A DNA stretch of 64,000 nt from Aedes albopictus (GCF_035046485.1 NC_085138.1:94777766-94841765), one strand, 5' to 3'. Shown: positions 11,909 through 22,488, numbered from the stretch's first letter. A program made the numbers and translations. Notes: generated by a model from the letters alone, not told the origin.

Positions 11909-12613
11909 CCTGGTGATGATACCCTAAGTCACCCTTTATAATTTTTAGAAAATTTGGGTTATTTTTTAATTATAAACTTTCAAAATTTCATCTGGAAAAA
12001 CCTGGAAAACTCAGGGAATTTTATTTTGAGTTATGAGTAGACACCCAAGTACACAATATTCATCATATATTAGGTAAAAGAGTATCAATCGAAATCGATG
12101 TCACACTCTTTTCTAGTTTTGCCTGACAAAGAAAAAAGCAGAACCTTTCAATCAGAATCCTTTTAGCAATTGAGTTGAATACCATAAAACCCTTAAACTT
12201 TCTAACTTGCACATAAATAGCATGCACTGAACAAACGACCATATCAAACATTAATCACTTCATTTAAATCCCGAACATAGAAAATAAAATGTTTTTTTAT
12301 ACACATATAATAACAAAAATATGCTGTAAAAAACTTAAACGATTTGATGGATACTATTTTATATGCAATGAAATATGTTATTTTACATGGCGATCGATAG
12401 ACAGTATGATACATTTTTATTACGTCTGGTTCATCAAAATACAAGTCATGTGAAAAAGCATTGGGTTATATTGAAAAACAACAACATATTAACGCATTTT
12501 ATATTACCTACTAGCATTCCCAACACATTAAATCCGCATTGCTTTACATACACAACGAGCGCAATCATAAAATCCATACCCGACAAGCATTCTCGTGCGT
12601 TCACATGCGTCGA

Positions 12614-12919
12614 AGCAGCTGCATCGCATCACCGCACTCATCGCAACTCATCTACTATGTACGGTTCATGCGTTCTGCATATAGTTTCCACAGAGTGTGC
12701 TTCGACGCTTATCCGATCTCTTATCTCTTTGCATCGCACCTTACCCACTATGTGCTCAACGTTACTGTGGATCCATATGGACGACGTGACGCATTGATCA
12801 ATAGACTTCTATGCATCTCGCGGTGAAGCCTATTTTGAGATCTTATCACAATGTGCGGATCCTATAGCGCCATCGGGAAGGGGATTGATCGTTTACGTTC
12901 GCAACGAAATTCTTTTTAG
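12614..12919 (-). other. BEL element A, 5' leader
   Basis: Non-coding stretch beside the 5' LTR. It shares CTTCACCGCGAGATGCA (minus strand) and the LTR-proximal AAATTCGTTGC-type block with the leader of element B, so A and B are relatives despite different LTRs. Confidence 0.5.
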
Positions 12920-13204
12920 TGTTGCGGGAGGTGTTTCTTGGGACTAAACCGACTCTTACAGCAAACATGACATGTACTGTCTCAGTTAGCTAAAAAGCTA
13001 AAAATAAAGTTTATTACACAAAATAACACATTTACCTTATAACTAGCTTACAATTTCGGTGAACTGTCACGGGAACACCTCCTTGCTATACTGATAATGC
13101 CTATTCAATAAATATTCTTTTTCGTCTAGCTGCATAGCATTCAACCCCAGGGGTTCTCAATGTTAATTACGGTAGTCTTAAAATTTAAGATACGCAACTA
13201 TGCG
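12920..13204 (-). repeat. LTR A, right copy, truncated (5' LTR)
   Basis: Matches 4,623-4,907 and stops within GCG, fused to LTR B. The last five bases (TAACA) are missing. Confidence 0.85.
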
Positions 13205-13518
13205 AAGAGGCATTGGTGGCACCGACTCTTTCAGCAGATTACTGTGAAGCAAACACATGATTGCTGTTGGACCTGCTACAAAGCTGCCAGTATGATTTAT
13301 TTAGTTAAATACTATTACAATAAATATAAAATAAAACTTACAAATTCGGTGGAATTATAGTGGAAACATCTATCTGGTTTCCAACCGTCACCTCCTCACT
13401 AAATAATTTAATTACATTGTCTTTTGTCATCAGCCGTCAAGCATTGTCATATAGGAAACTCCTAGGGTGTGCATGTAATTGAAATATTGAAATCTAAAGA
13501 GCGCAATTAAGCGCAACA
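13201..13518 (-). repeat. LTR B, left copy, truncated (3' LTR)
   Basis: Matches 14,149-14,466; the first three bases (TGT) are missing at the fusion with LTR A. A G-rich polypurine tract (minus strand) lies at 13,519-13,532. Confidence 0.85.
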
Positions 13519-14145
13519 CTCCCCCCCGTAACGCTTTAGAGCAACGGAAGCTTTACAAAATATCTTTAGATTTCCGCTTACGTTTCCTATGTCCAAATTT
13601 TACATCCATTGATTACGCGTACAACAAACAACACACGCATTAGGTTCTGTTTGCCTAAAATACCTAGCCTAAGCTGAGAGATGTTAAGAATGAATGTTGT
13701 TTGCACTCTTGAACGTAGTCTACACAAAGAGATATTTATCGGCTCGCAAACAAAGTGTCTGTATTGTTTCGACGTGGCACCAGGGCGCTTTGAAAGATGC
13801 ATTACACGTTGCCTCTGTGGGAACAACTCGCGGTATTCAAGCACATTGATTGTAGCCATCTCCACAACACGAAACACTTTGCATAGCAGCTTCGAAGTGT
13901 ACCTTATTCAATGTTCTACAAGCTGCTATTCGCTTAGTCAAAAAAAAACTCCGATTAGGTAGACATATACACAGCGGTGCTCCTTCATCGACGGTTTACG
14001 GCAGATCGTTGGAAACAACAGTCCGGAACACCTTCGTGCATCTCGCGGTGAAGATTTAGTCCCAAACCAGTTGCGCTCACTGGATCTCATGACGCCACAG
14101 AAGAAACACCGATTCGTTGATGATGGGCAACGAATTTCTTTGTAG
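13519..14145 (-). other. BEL element B internal region
   Basis: Only 627 bp between the LTRs, starting with the polypurine tract. One 96-codon minus-strand frame (13,587-13,877) has no recognised similarity. Element B is a short non-autonomous derivative. Confidence 0.6.
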
Positions 14146-14466
14146 TGTTGCGAAGAGGCATTGGTGGCACCGACTCTTTCAGCAGATTACTGTGAAGCAA
14201 ACACATGATTGCTGTTGGACCTGCTACAAAGCTGCCAGTATGATTTATTTAGTTAAATACTATTACAATAAATATAAAATAAAACTTACAAATTCGGTGG
14301 AATTATAGTGGAAACATCTATCTGGTTTCCAACCGTCACCTCCTCACTAAATAATTTAATTACATTGTCTTTTGTCATCAGCCGTCAAGCATTGTCATAT
14401 AGGAAACTCCTAGGGTGTGCATGTAATTGAAATATTGAAATCTAAAGAGCGCAATTAAGCGCAACA
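14146..14466 (-). repeat. LTR B, right copy (5' LTR)
   Basis: This 321-bp complete LTR starts TGTTGCGAAGAGG and ends GCGCAACA. By eye it is identical to the left copy. Confidence 0.85.
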
Positions 14467-16001
14467 CTGGGTTAAAAAGTTTGTTCCAACTAACTAAAAC
14501 AGTGTTTTAGGGGAAAATAGAACAACATGACCACCTCCAATCAATGACACAAAGTTTGTCTGACAATATGCTCTGATCAATTCTACATGAGGAAAAACTT
14601 GTTTTGTTAGCTTAAGCTGCTAGCTTAAATTGCTTAGCTTGTTAGCTCGTTAGCTTAAATAAGTTGAAATTGTTTCTTAAACGAGAAAAACAGTATTTTA
14701 GGGGGTAAAGGGGGAAATGGGCACTTCTAGTCATAATGCATCGATTAATTTCACATTAGGAAAAAAAATGCTTGGTTAACCGCAATTAGTTGGAACTAAT
14801 TAGGGGAAAATTGGTTAAACGGGCAATTTCAGACTAACACATAGCGCGAGGTGTATCCCATAGTATGCATAGATCGATTCAACATCAGGAAAAAAATATT
14901 GATTAGCTGCAATCGATTCAAACTATTTTTAAATCCAGAAAATCCGTAGTTTAGGTGAAAATGGAGCAAAATAGGCACTACCACCTAAAGACACAGAACG
15001 AGGTGCACCTTAAAGTATGTGCCGGTTAATTCTACATCAAGTAAAAATTGATTGATTAGCCGCAATCAGTTGATACAATTGTATAATTCAGAAAAATAGT
15101 ATTTTTAGGGGAAAATAAGACAAAATGGGTACTTCCAGTCAACGACACAGATCAAGGTGTGCCCCAAAGCATGCGCCGGTTGATTCTACATCAGGTAAAC
15201 AATGGTTGGTTAGCCGCAATCAGTTAAAACTATTTTTAATCCAGGAAAACTGTATTTATAGGGGAAAATGGGTCAAAATGGGCACTTCCAGACAATGACA
15301 CGGATCGAGGTGTGCCTCATGAAATGTTCCTGCCAATTCTACATCAAGAAAAATATGGTAGGTATGCAGCAATCAGTTGATACTAATTTTTAATTCAGAA
15401 AAAAACAGTATTTTTAGGGAAAAATGAGGCAAAATGGGCACTTCCAGTCAATGACATATATCGAGGTGCATCGCAAAGTATGTGTCGATTAATTCTACAT
15501 CAGGTAAAAATTGGTTGGTTGGCCGCAATCAGTTGAAACCATTTTTTTTCATTCAGAAAAATAGTATCTTAGAGGAAAATGAGGCAAAATGGGCACTTTC
15601 AGTCAATGACACAAATCAATGTGTGTCCCATAGAATGCACCTGTAAATTCTACATCAAGAAAAAAATGGTTGGTTAGCCGCAATCAGTTGAAACTATTTT
15701 TTAATCCAGAAAAACAGTATTTTAGGGGAAAATGAGGCAAAATGGGCACTTCCAGTCAAAGACACAGATCGAGGTATGCTCCATAGAATGCACCTGTTAA
15801 TTCTACATCAATAAAAACTTGGTTGGTTAGCCGCAATCAGTTGAAACCATTATTTAATTCAGAAAAACAGTGTTTTTTAGGGGAAAATGGGGCAAAATGG
15901 ACACTTGCACTCAATTCCGGTGAATGAAACTATCACCAATCGATTCCTTGGCATTTTTCCATTCGGAAGGTGCCTTTTTGGGTCGGTTTTTTCCCACTGT
16001 G
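14467..16001. repeat. Foldback element 1, right inverted arm
   Basis: About ten units of ~155 bp, inverse to the left arm. Each carries GGGGAAAATG-type blocks pointing toward the right end. The arm is longer than the left one, so unit number has changed since the arms were equal. Confidence 0.85.
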
Positions 16002-16538
16002 CGTGGGCTTGTCACCAACATTACAAATGTCAATGTTCTTGGAAGAGAGAAACTGTAACAGGTACTCACCTCTGGTGTTTATATTTGTACTTCCCCATAC
16101 GGTGTGATGTGCATTTGCGTCACACCCTATGACGAAGGGGATGTTGTGTCGGTGGCTGTAGGCTACGAGCGCAGCTATTTCTGGAGGAGGGATTTCGTCC
16201 ACGTCACCTGGGAAGTATGCCGAGACCATCAAGATCTCTCTACTCCCTCTAGCGAAAGGTACCTCCATCCTGACAGCTACGATGTCCCTTTTTATGAATT
16301 CTGAAATTGGAAAGTATTTACAGTTGTTATGTAATAAAATAGCCGCTCTAGGAGAAAGCTGGCTGTCATCATATACCAACTTACATGAGTGTTGTGGAAT
16401 ACCTTGTATTCTGGATTTATTGACCCATGACTCTTGAATGAGGGCCACGGTTAGATTCTCTTTGGTGAACCTCCGACAGAGCACACCCGTGGCGCTCTCA
16501 GCATGGTGAAGGTTCACTTGCAGAATTTTAGTCCCCAT
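16002..16538 (-). pseudogene. LINE ORF2: endonuclease N-terminus
   Basis: This is the start of ORF2 and the first ~180 residues of an APE-like endonuclease that nicks the target DNA. Visible motifs are the N-terminal QVNL block, the catalytic glutamate in LIQES, VSAYFPGD, and GCDANAHH with its Asp-x-Asn. I chose the ATG at 16,538 because it overlaps the ORF1 stop (ATGGGGACTAA, 11 nt shared), a usual coupled start. The open frame runs upstream to 16,598 but that part lies inside ORF1. The domain is cut at 16,002 by the foldback element; its remainder is at 3,230-3,528. Confidence 0.88.
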
Positions 16539-18168
16539 TTCCGGGGTTACCGCTTTTTTTCGGACGACGACTATCCGGCTTTGGATGTTGCGGATCATCA
16601 GGGTGTCGTTTGGTGTTACAGTTTGGGTTGTTTCTCTTCCCTGTAGCGACCTGGCCCGCCAGTTTCGCCTCTGTGGTCAAACTGTCGCTTTTTGCACTCC
16701 CTTTGCCCTGTTTAGATACCTTTGGTTTGGTACCACTAGAGCAGGGAGTCGCATGTAAGCTTCGAGCTTTTCCTTTAGAGGCGGACTGACTAGCCTTTAT
16801 GGTGCTTTTGGGGTGAGATTTACTAACCTCGCCCGAACCGGAGGCTTCCTCAGATTTCTCTTGGGTCGGCCTTCCAGTTAGCCGAACCTTGCCCGAACAG
16901 GAGGCCTCCACAGATTGCTCTTGGGTCGGCCTTCCAGTCGGATTGGCGGTATCGGCAGTCGGTTGATCTGTAATCTTCCTTAGTTGGATTTCACCAAATC
17001 GGTAGTTGAGGGTGTATTTGTACTTCTTCAACTTTTCCATCGACGCACCCTCTACTGTGAAGATCCATTCGACATGAATGTCTTTCAGAATGGATCGTTT
17101 CACAATACGCCAATTAGTTGTTGTGATGTCATTTTGGCTTTCTATGAGAGCCTTTATTCGGTCGTCGTCATAGCTGGAGCTTTGTGGGAAGAATGCTCGG
17201 ATCATCTCTGGACGTGGAATCGCCACTTCGTCCATTGCCATCAGCTCTGCACCTTCCCAGGGTTTCATGGATGGGGATATTCTCTTTAACCACTCAGCAG
17301 TCTCTTGATCCTTACAGATTAGAACCATGTAACCGGACTTGTAGATGAGGTTGTTGAATTTGGGTTTTATTGGCTCGTTTCGTTGTTGAACTACTCTGAG
17401 CAGGAGTGCTTCTTGTAGAAGGTCTAGCTGGGCTGTAGTGAGTTGGACGGTGGGAAAGTCTTTGGGTATTATCCCGACCTTCACGCTTTTGGCCATATCA
17501 CTGTAGCTGATACCAGCTGTTTTCCTCATGGGTGGGTTTTGTTGTCCAGACACGTTTTTCTGAGGCGCGCTGTTTGTGGACTGTTGGGCGCGCTCTCTCG
17601 GATCCAGATGGTGCTTCACCCTTTTTTGTTTGGGGTCCTCTGTGGCGGATTTGTCTAGGTCGTTTCTCGAGCGTTTTGAGGAAGTGGGCTCGCTCTCCTT
17701 ATTCAGGATTATGGACAAGGCCTCATTCCGGTCTTTTCCCTTCTCCCGGAGAGTTCTAAGCTGCTTCCTCTGCGAGCGTGTGAGTGTGGGGAATTTCTTA
17801 CTCGGAGCCCCCTTGGCTTCCGTAGAACCCTTGTTATCTTCGGATCCTTTGCTACTTGCTAAAGATTCTTGGGGGTTGATGACGATCCGTATACCATCAT
17901 CTTCGTTATCTTCCATGTCCAGCAGGTTGGAGTCGGTCGATGAGGGGTGTTGTAGATCTGGATCAGCTTTGTCGAAACATGTGCTGCTCCGGGAGGTAGG
18001 CGTTGAGGGGCAGGATATTTCCATCTTCTCCTGCGAACTACTGAGTAGCTGGTCTTCGGTAAGGCCAAGCTGACTCAGAGTATTCTCCACTTCGCTCTCA
18101 CACGACTGAGAGAGGCAGTCGTCACCTTGAAGGTTGTTTGTAAAATTTGTACTCATTTTTGGTCCCAC
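16528..18168 (-). CDS. LINE ORF1 (Gag-like RNA-binding protein)
   Basis: This is an intact 546-codon ORF1 of the LOA-like LINE, probably the RNA-binding partner of ORF2 in the retrotransposition particle. The N-terminal third is acidic and serine-rich; a basic stretch (TRSQRKQLRTLREKGKDR) near residues 130-150 could bind nucleic acid or target the nucleus. Residues about 225-395 (IIPKDFPTVQLT, then MKPWEGAELMAMDEVAIPRPE) resemble the DUF4780 domain known in mosquito LINE ORF1 proteins; that match is from memory. The C-terminus holds a short tandem duplication (two TGRPTQE units) and a basic tail. No CCHC knuckle is visible. It overlaps the ORF2 start by 11 nt. Confidence 0.8.
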   Translation of the reverse strand: MGPKMSTNFTNNLQGDDCLSQSCESEVENTLSQLGLTEDQLLSSSQEKMEISCPSTPTSRSSTCFDKADPDLQHPSSTDSNLLDMEDNEDDGIRIVINPQESLASSKGSEDNKGSTEAKGAPSKKFPTLTRSQRKQLRTLREKGKDRNEALSIILNKESEPTSSKRSRNDLDKSATEDPKQKRVKHHLDPRERAQQSTNSAPQKNVSGQQNPPMRKTAGISYSDMAKSVKVGIIPKDFPTVQLTTAQLDLLQEALLLRVVQQRNEPIKPKFNNLIYKSGYMVLICKDQETAEWLKRISPSMKPWEGAELMAMDEVAIPRPEMIRAFFPQSSSYDDDRIKALIESQNDITTTNWRIVKRSILKDIHVEWIFTVEGASMEKLKKYKYTLNYRFGEIQLRKITDQPTADTANPTGRPTQEQSVEASCSGKVRLTGRPTQEKSEEASGSGEVSKSHPKSTIKASQSASKGKARSLHATPCSSGTKPKVSKQGKGSAKSDSLTTEAKLAGQVATGKRNNPNCNTKRHPDDPQHPKPDSRRPKKSGNPGNGD

Positions 18169-18462
18169 GAGTAGCTAGGGAAATAAATGTCCGCTGCACC
18201 AGTGCCCCGCCGTAGTGCAGTAAGGGCTGCTTACTGGGGTGTTCGCCCTGGTGCACCCCAGGCTCCGTTCGCGGTTGAGCATGTTTAGTACCCCCTCAAC
18301 CATTCAGCCCTCGGCACGGGTCGCATGACACCTTGGCATTGGGGTTTATCCATTTTTTTCTTTACACGATGGCCATGAATAACAGCCATCGTAACCTTCC
18401 TCCTTTACCAGGGATTAGGACCTGTAGCTCAAGTTCTCAATAGTTTCACGATCTTTCGGACA
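18169..18462 (-). promoter_or_regulatory. LINE 5' UTR
   Basis: GC-richer sequence lies between the LINE ORF1 start and the 5' target duplication, with no long frame. In such LINEs the internal promoter sits here; no specific promoter motif is identified. Confidence 0.5.
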
Positions 18463-18481
18463 TGCAACTACGGGTATCTTC

Positions 18482-18584
18482 CAAAATTACTCCAGGGATT
18501 CATTCGTAAAATCTTTAAGAAATTTCTCCAGGGCTCTTAAAAATTTCTTCAGAATATCCAGAAATTTTTCCAATAATTCGCCTG
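18482..18584. repeat. Degenerate 12-bp array (right flank of LINE)
   Basis: Same 12-bp unit as at 1-216; it marks the original array split by the LINE. Confidence 0.6.
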
Positions 18585-18586
18585 TA

Positions 18587-20276
18587 AAGGGTGTCCCGAA
18601 CCAAATTGCACCACGGAAAACAGTGCATAACTTTTGATTTCATGCATTAAAATGGCTGTTTTCTTAACCAGCAACAAAAACGATCTAATCTGACTATACA
18701 TGTCAATGGTTGCTCCTCCGTGATTGATCTGAGCTGGTACCAATTGCACTGAGATCCAAATGAATAAGGGCTGGAACACTCCACTTATTCTCAAAGTGCA
18801 ATTTAAGCAGCTCATACATTTTTTTTATCAATAACGGCGCCAGCCTCGTCCTTGTAGTTAGTTGGGAAGGGAAAGAAATGTGGTAGTTGTTGCTACTAAA
18901 GACCGAGATCACCTCTGCATCCCCACAACCAGCACGGACTGGGGTATTTGTTAGACGGATAGGATGGGAGATATGGGAGTCACCGTTGGGTCGGTGATGC
19001 GTTCCATGAATAGGGGATATTTATAGTGTTCGTAAGATGATAGATTGTGTGGTGAATACTATGAAGGACAAGTGGCACAGTTCGCTTTGGTTGCATAACT
19101 TGTAGGCGTTATATACACTGTGCTGTGGCAGTTGGAAGGAAGGGAAACGAATTTTTGCAATTCGTTTCTGGTTCTAGCGATGACTATGAACATATGAATA
19201 TGAATATACAAGAATTGTTCAATGTAGAGAAGAGAAAGAGAGAAAGTGGACAGAAAAATACAAAGAAGGATGAAAGGGACGGGCCAGGCGTTGAACCCAT
19301 GACCTTCTGGATAGGAATCAGAAGCGGTAATCACTAGACCACCAAGCCCGTGGCTGTTTTTTTTAACCAGCAACAGTATATTAAGAGTAGATGATGCCAT
19401 ACAAATTTCATCGGAATTGGTTGAGTATTGGCGGAGATGCGAGAATATTGGATTTTTGGAATCTTGTACAATCATTTGGAAAACGGTTTAAGTTATAACT
19501 TTACTGTTAGTGTGTCAAAACGTCTGAACGAAGTTCTCAACGTAATAAATATTAAGTGGAAAAATTTTCATCAAAATCGGTTGACTACTTATTTTTTTAT
19601 AATTCAAAACTCAAACCGCTTCAGAGTGAATTTTAGGCACTCCTTAACTATTTTAAGGTCCGTTTGCACTATTTCAACTATAAAACTGTAAATACTGCTG
19701 CGATTCTCAATAAAATTGGGCAGTGTTGACCTAATATAATAACATGTTCTCAATCAAATTTTGAGCCATGTTGGCTTAACACTTCCAAAATTAGAAAACT
19801 TTGAATGTCACAATACAATAAAACATTTTTGCTTATTGCGACCTTTGGCTAGATGAACGACTACAACTTTTTATCCGTTTCATCAAATCGAATGAAACTT
19901 TAGTACAATATTTCTACATGCAGACGGCACCTACAGACAAAAATCATTGTAATCGGTTTAATATTTATGGCTCTAGCGTTACATACATGTTAAATTATTT
20001 TTTATTTTTATTCTTTGTTCGTACAAGCTTCCCAAAATCTGAATTTCTCGCTTCAGAGATTTTTTTTTTGTTTTTATTTATGTGTATTTTAACTAGTTGC
20101 TAATTCTACACTACTTCAGAGATATTTTCATCAATACTAAACCGATTCATATGAAATTTTGATGGCATCATCTACACACAATAAACTGTTGCTGGTTGAA
20201 AAATCAGCCATTTTGATGCATGTAACCAAAAGTTATACACTATTTTCCGTGGTGCAATTTGACGCGGGACAATCTG
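18587..20276. mobile_element. Mariner-type TIR element split by a retroposon
   Basis: The inverted ends share TGTCCCG then CAAATTGCACCACGGAAAA, continuing into TGGCTG-type sequence and AACCAGCAACA; TA flanks both ends (18,585-18,586 and 20,277-20,278). The homology between the arms extends past 130 bp. No transposase frame is visible. The left arm is interrupted by 18,677-19,351. Without that, it is about 1 kb. TA flanks suggest a Tc1/mariner-class element. Confidence 0.7.
18677..19351 (-). mobile_element. tRNA-headed retroposon (SINE) with 23-bp duplication
   Basis: Flanked by near-identical copies of GGCTGTTTTCTTAACCAGC (18,654-18,676 and 19,352-19,375). The minus strand starts with a tRNA-like head: A-box-like TGGTCTAGTGATTACC and B-box-like GGGTTCAACGCC within 19,270-19,351. 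The intact opposite arm of the host element (20,140-20,200) shows the empty site. At 675 bp it is long for a SINE; the part at 18,829-18,950 may be a LINE-derived tail. Confidence 0.7.
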
Positions 20277-20377
20277 TAAAGTGTTCCATGTATTCCTTCT
20301 GAAGCTTGTTACCGAACGGTAACTTTACGCTAATGGTGGGCAGTGTAGGGAAACTTTTATATAGCTAGCCCAACAGT

Positions 20378-21361
20378 CTTTTTAAAGTGTGGGCGTCGTG
20401 CGTGTTGACCCAATGCGCGTCACGATGCGTCAACGCGCAATGAAGAGGTGGTGAGTTTCAGCAGCCACCTGAAGCGGGTGGCGATGTAGGCGGAAACCAG
20501 GAGAATGAGAGAAGAGACCGAAGAGAAGATCGGACGAGGAGACTGGGAGACAGGTAACGAGCAGTGTTCGGGGCAGAAAATCGCTACTCGTGCTTGAGGG
20601 AAGAGGTGATAAGTGTTCCAGGTCGGAGGTTCCACGTTTGGACCTCCGATCGGTGTAATTGTGGCACCCTCGTTGATAATTAAGTGCCATTTGCACGGTG
20701 GAAGGCTGCCTAAGCACCCGCTAGCCCGAAACCACCCGCCGGTCCCAGAGATCCTGCGAAGCCTACGTTCCAGCTCACGATCAAACCGCTACGGCCTTCC
20801 GGCCGCGCTGCTGCTTGGCCTAACGTTTAGCGTCTTGCCAAACCACCGGATCTACTCCGGACCACGACCGATCGCCCGATCACCTTCGCCTGGTACCTAA
20901 CGACTGCCCCGCCCGGCTCACGAAGAAGGTTTATCCGGCCGCCTTCGGGCAAACCTAAGGAAGACACCCCCCCCCCCCCTCCCCCCCCCCCCCCTTGGCG
21001 TTCACCTCATCGCCTTCGGGGCTTAAGAACGGCCCTATTCGCGTCGGCTCTCTGGACGCCGAAGATTGGCGCACCCCCGTCGCCTACCCTGTACTGCTCT
21101 ACGGGAAACCTGCCGGTGACACGGCGCTTCACCACTAAGAACACGACGACGACCCATTCAGGAAGCAATAAATACGTAAGTTCATTTAAATCACGATTTA
21201 GGACAAACCCCACCGAAAACTTCCCCATCCAGAAAACGCCCTGGGACCCGGGAGTCAGAAGAGGCATTGTGAGCCCACCCCGGAAGCTGCCGTTGGCTGG
21301 ACCAGCAGCTTGGGGCTTAGGCCGACCCCTTCTGGGCCGGCGCGATCGACTCCCGGGGTCA
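20378..21361 (+). repeat. GC-rich unit, possible solo LTR
   Basis: This ~1-kb GC-rich block stands out from AT-rich flanks. It starts TGTGGGCG, ends CGGGGTCA, has AATAAA near 21,168 and a short AAAG match outside both ends. It contains a poly-C tract of about 30 bases (20,967-20,996). No second copy is in the window and no protein is recognised, so the LTR call is tentative. Confidence 0.3.
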
Positions 21362-21399
21362 AAAAGTGTTTCAAGCTTCTTCTGTGATTATTTCATATT

Positions 21400-22462
21400 T
21401 TTTTTAATGTGTCCTTTAGAAAATCTTTCTGGAGGAATCAAGCATTTATCCAGGGATCCAAATGTTTTACAATGCTTTGTTATTGAGATTTTCAGATCTA
21501 AGCTGGTTAATCTCCACATTCAAGAAGTTCTAGAATGTTTCAGTAATTATTTCAGCCAGCGTGGTTTTTTTTTCGGAAATCAGGTACAGGTATTTCTTTG
21601 TGAACTCCTCTAGAGATTTTCTAGAGAATTTCTCCAAGGATTCAATTGCAAACATCCACAGGAGTGTCTCCAGGATTTTTTTCAAGCATTCATAAAGGTA
21701 ATCTAGCTAGAATTCCTCCAAGTGTTCTGGTATTGAAAATTATCCAGCATTTCCTCCAGGGATACCTCTAGGATATTTATCACGGAATCAGTAAGGCTGA
21801 TACAAATTTTATTTTGACTTTTTGTCTCCCCCCCCCCTTCAAAAAATTTTAGCTGGATTTTGCATTTTGAGGGGGCGGATAAAAAAATATTTATCAAAAT
21901 TTCGAGTCTTCCTCAAAATTCTAATGTCTCGGGAAATATCTCCAATGCAATTTCTAGAGCAATTTCATTGAAATTTTTTTTTATTCCTCCAGATTTTTTA
22001 AAAATTCTCCTATTGAAGGATTTCTCCAGGAACTCTTCTAAAGTTTCTCAATAAATTCTTTTGGAGTTGCATCCAAGCCTTTCCTCATGAAGTTTCTTTT
22101 GGTATTCCTCCAGGAATACCCTGCTGAAATTTTCGAAAACCAAAATCATGGAAGAATTTTTCAAGGAAGAACTCCTGAGATAATGTTGAATTTATGAATT
22201 TATGAAGCAGTCCTTGGAAGAACTACCTGGAGGAATTTTAGAGAAATCCCTGGAGCAACTTCTAGAAGAATTTCTAAAGAATTTTCTAGAAGAATTTCTG
22301 GAGAAATGCCAAGGCATAATTTGTGAAGGATTTTTAGAAGAAATTCCTGAGAAAATCTCCGGAATAACTCTTGATGGCATCCCAGGAGAATATATGGAGA
22401 AATGCCAGGAACAACCTCTGGAGGCATTCCAGCAAGAATTTCCAGAAGAATTCCGGTAAAAA
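21400..22462. repeat. Degenerate 12-bp array
   Basis: Units drift between CTCCAGGAATTT (plus sense, to about 22,140) and GGAGAAATTCC types (22,190-22,450). Frames in 22,192-22,473 on both strands are products of the 12-bp period. Confidence 0.7.
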
Positions 22463-22488
22463 ATTGAAGGCATCTAAAAAGAAATTCT

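Larger units (their letters stand above)
9821..12046. mobile_element. Element with GGGTGTCTACT inverted ends, copy 2
   Basis: Duplicate of 6,145-8,545 carried in the second 3.5-kb copy, without the palindromic insertion. Confidence 0.5.
9117..12613. repeat. 3.5-kb tandem duplication, copy 2
   Basis: Second copy of 5,441-9,112, lacking the palindromic insertion. At 11,340-11,360 the uninterrupted site (TTTATGGATAACT once) is preserved. Confidence 0.9.
4623..14466 (-). mobile_element. Compound BEL/Pao insertion (elements A and B)
   Basis: Two head-to-tail minus-strand LTR elements sit side by side: A (LTRs 4,623-4,912 and 12,920-13,204) and B (LTRs 13,201-13,518 and 14,146-14,466). The whole block is flanked by one 5-bp duplication, CTGGG (4,618-4,622 and 14,467-14,471). 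At the join, LTR A lacks its last bases (TAACA) and LTR B lacks its first three (TGT); both share TGCG. Neither element encodes gag or pol, so both are non-autonomous. The BEL assignment rests on TGTTGCG...CAACA ends, a 5-bp duplication and a G-rich polypurine tract like that of the gag-bearing BEL at 27,494-29,298. Confidence 0.75.
3529..16001. mobile_element. Transib-like foldback element 1 (with nested BEL insertion)
   Basis: The element starts CACAGTGGGAAAAACC and ends with the inverse, GGTTTTTTCCCACTGTG. It is flanked by CGTGG on both sides (3,524-3,528 and 16,002-16,006). The arms (3,529-4,622 and 14,467-16,001) are inverted copies made of ~155-bp tandem units. No transposase is present. 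Without the BEL insertion it would be about 2.6 kb. CAC-type ends with a 5-bp GC-rich duplication fit the Transib superfamily (RAG1 relatives). That assignment rests on ends and duplication only. Confidence 0.8.
16002..18462 (-). mobile_element. LOA-like LINE, 5' half
   Basis: This is the 5' portion of the interrupted LINE: 5' UTR, full ORF1 and the start of ORF2. Together with 235-3,528 the element is about 5.75 kb, near full length for this clade. The 5' end is placed just inside the imperfect target duplication at 18,463-18,481. Confidence 0.8.

Noticed and set aside
17443..18073. Plus-strand frames up to 165 codons
   Set aside because: Antisense to the LINE ORF1.
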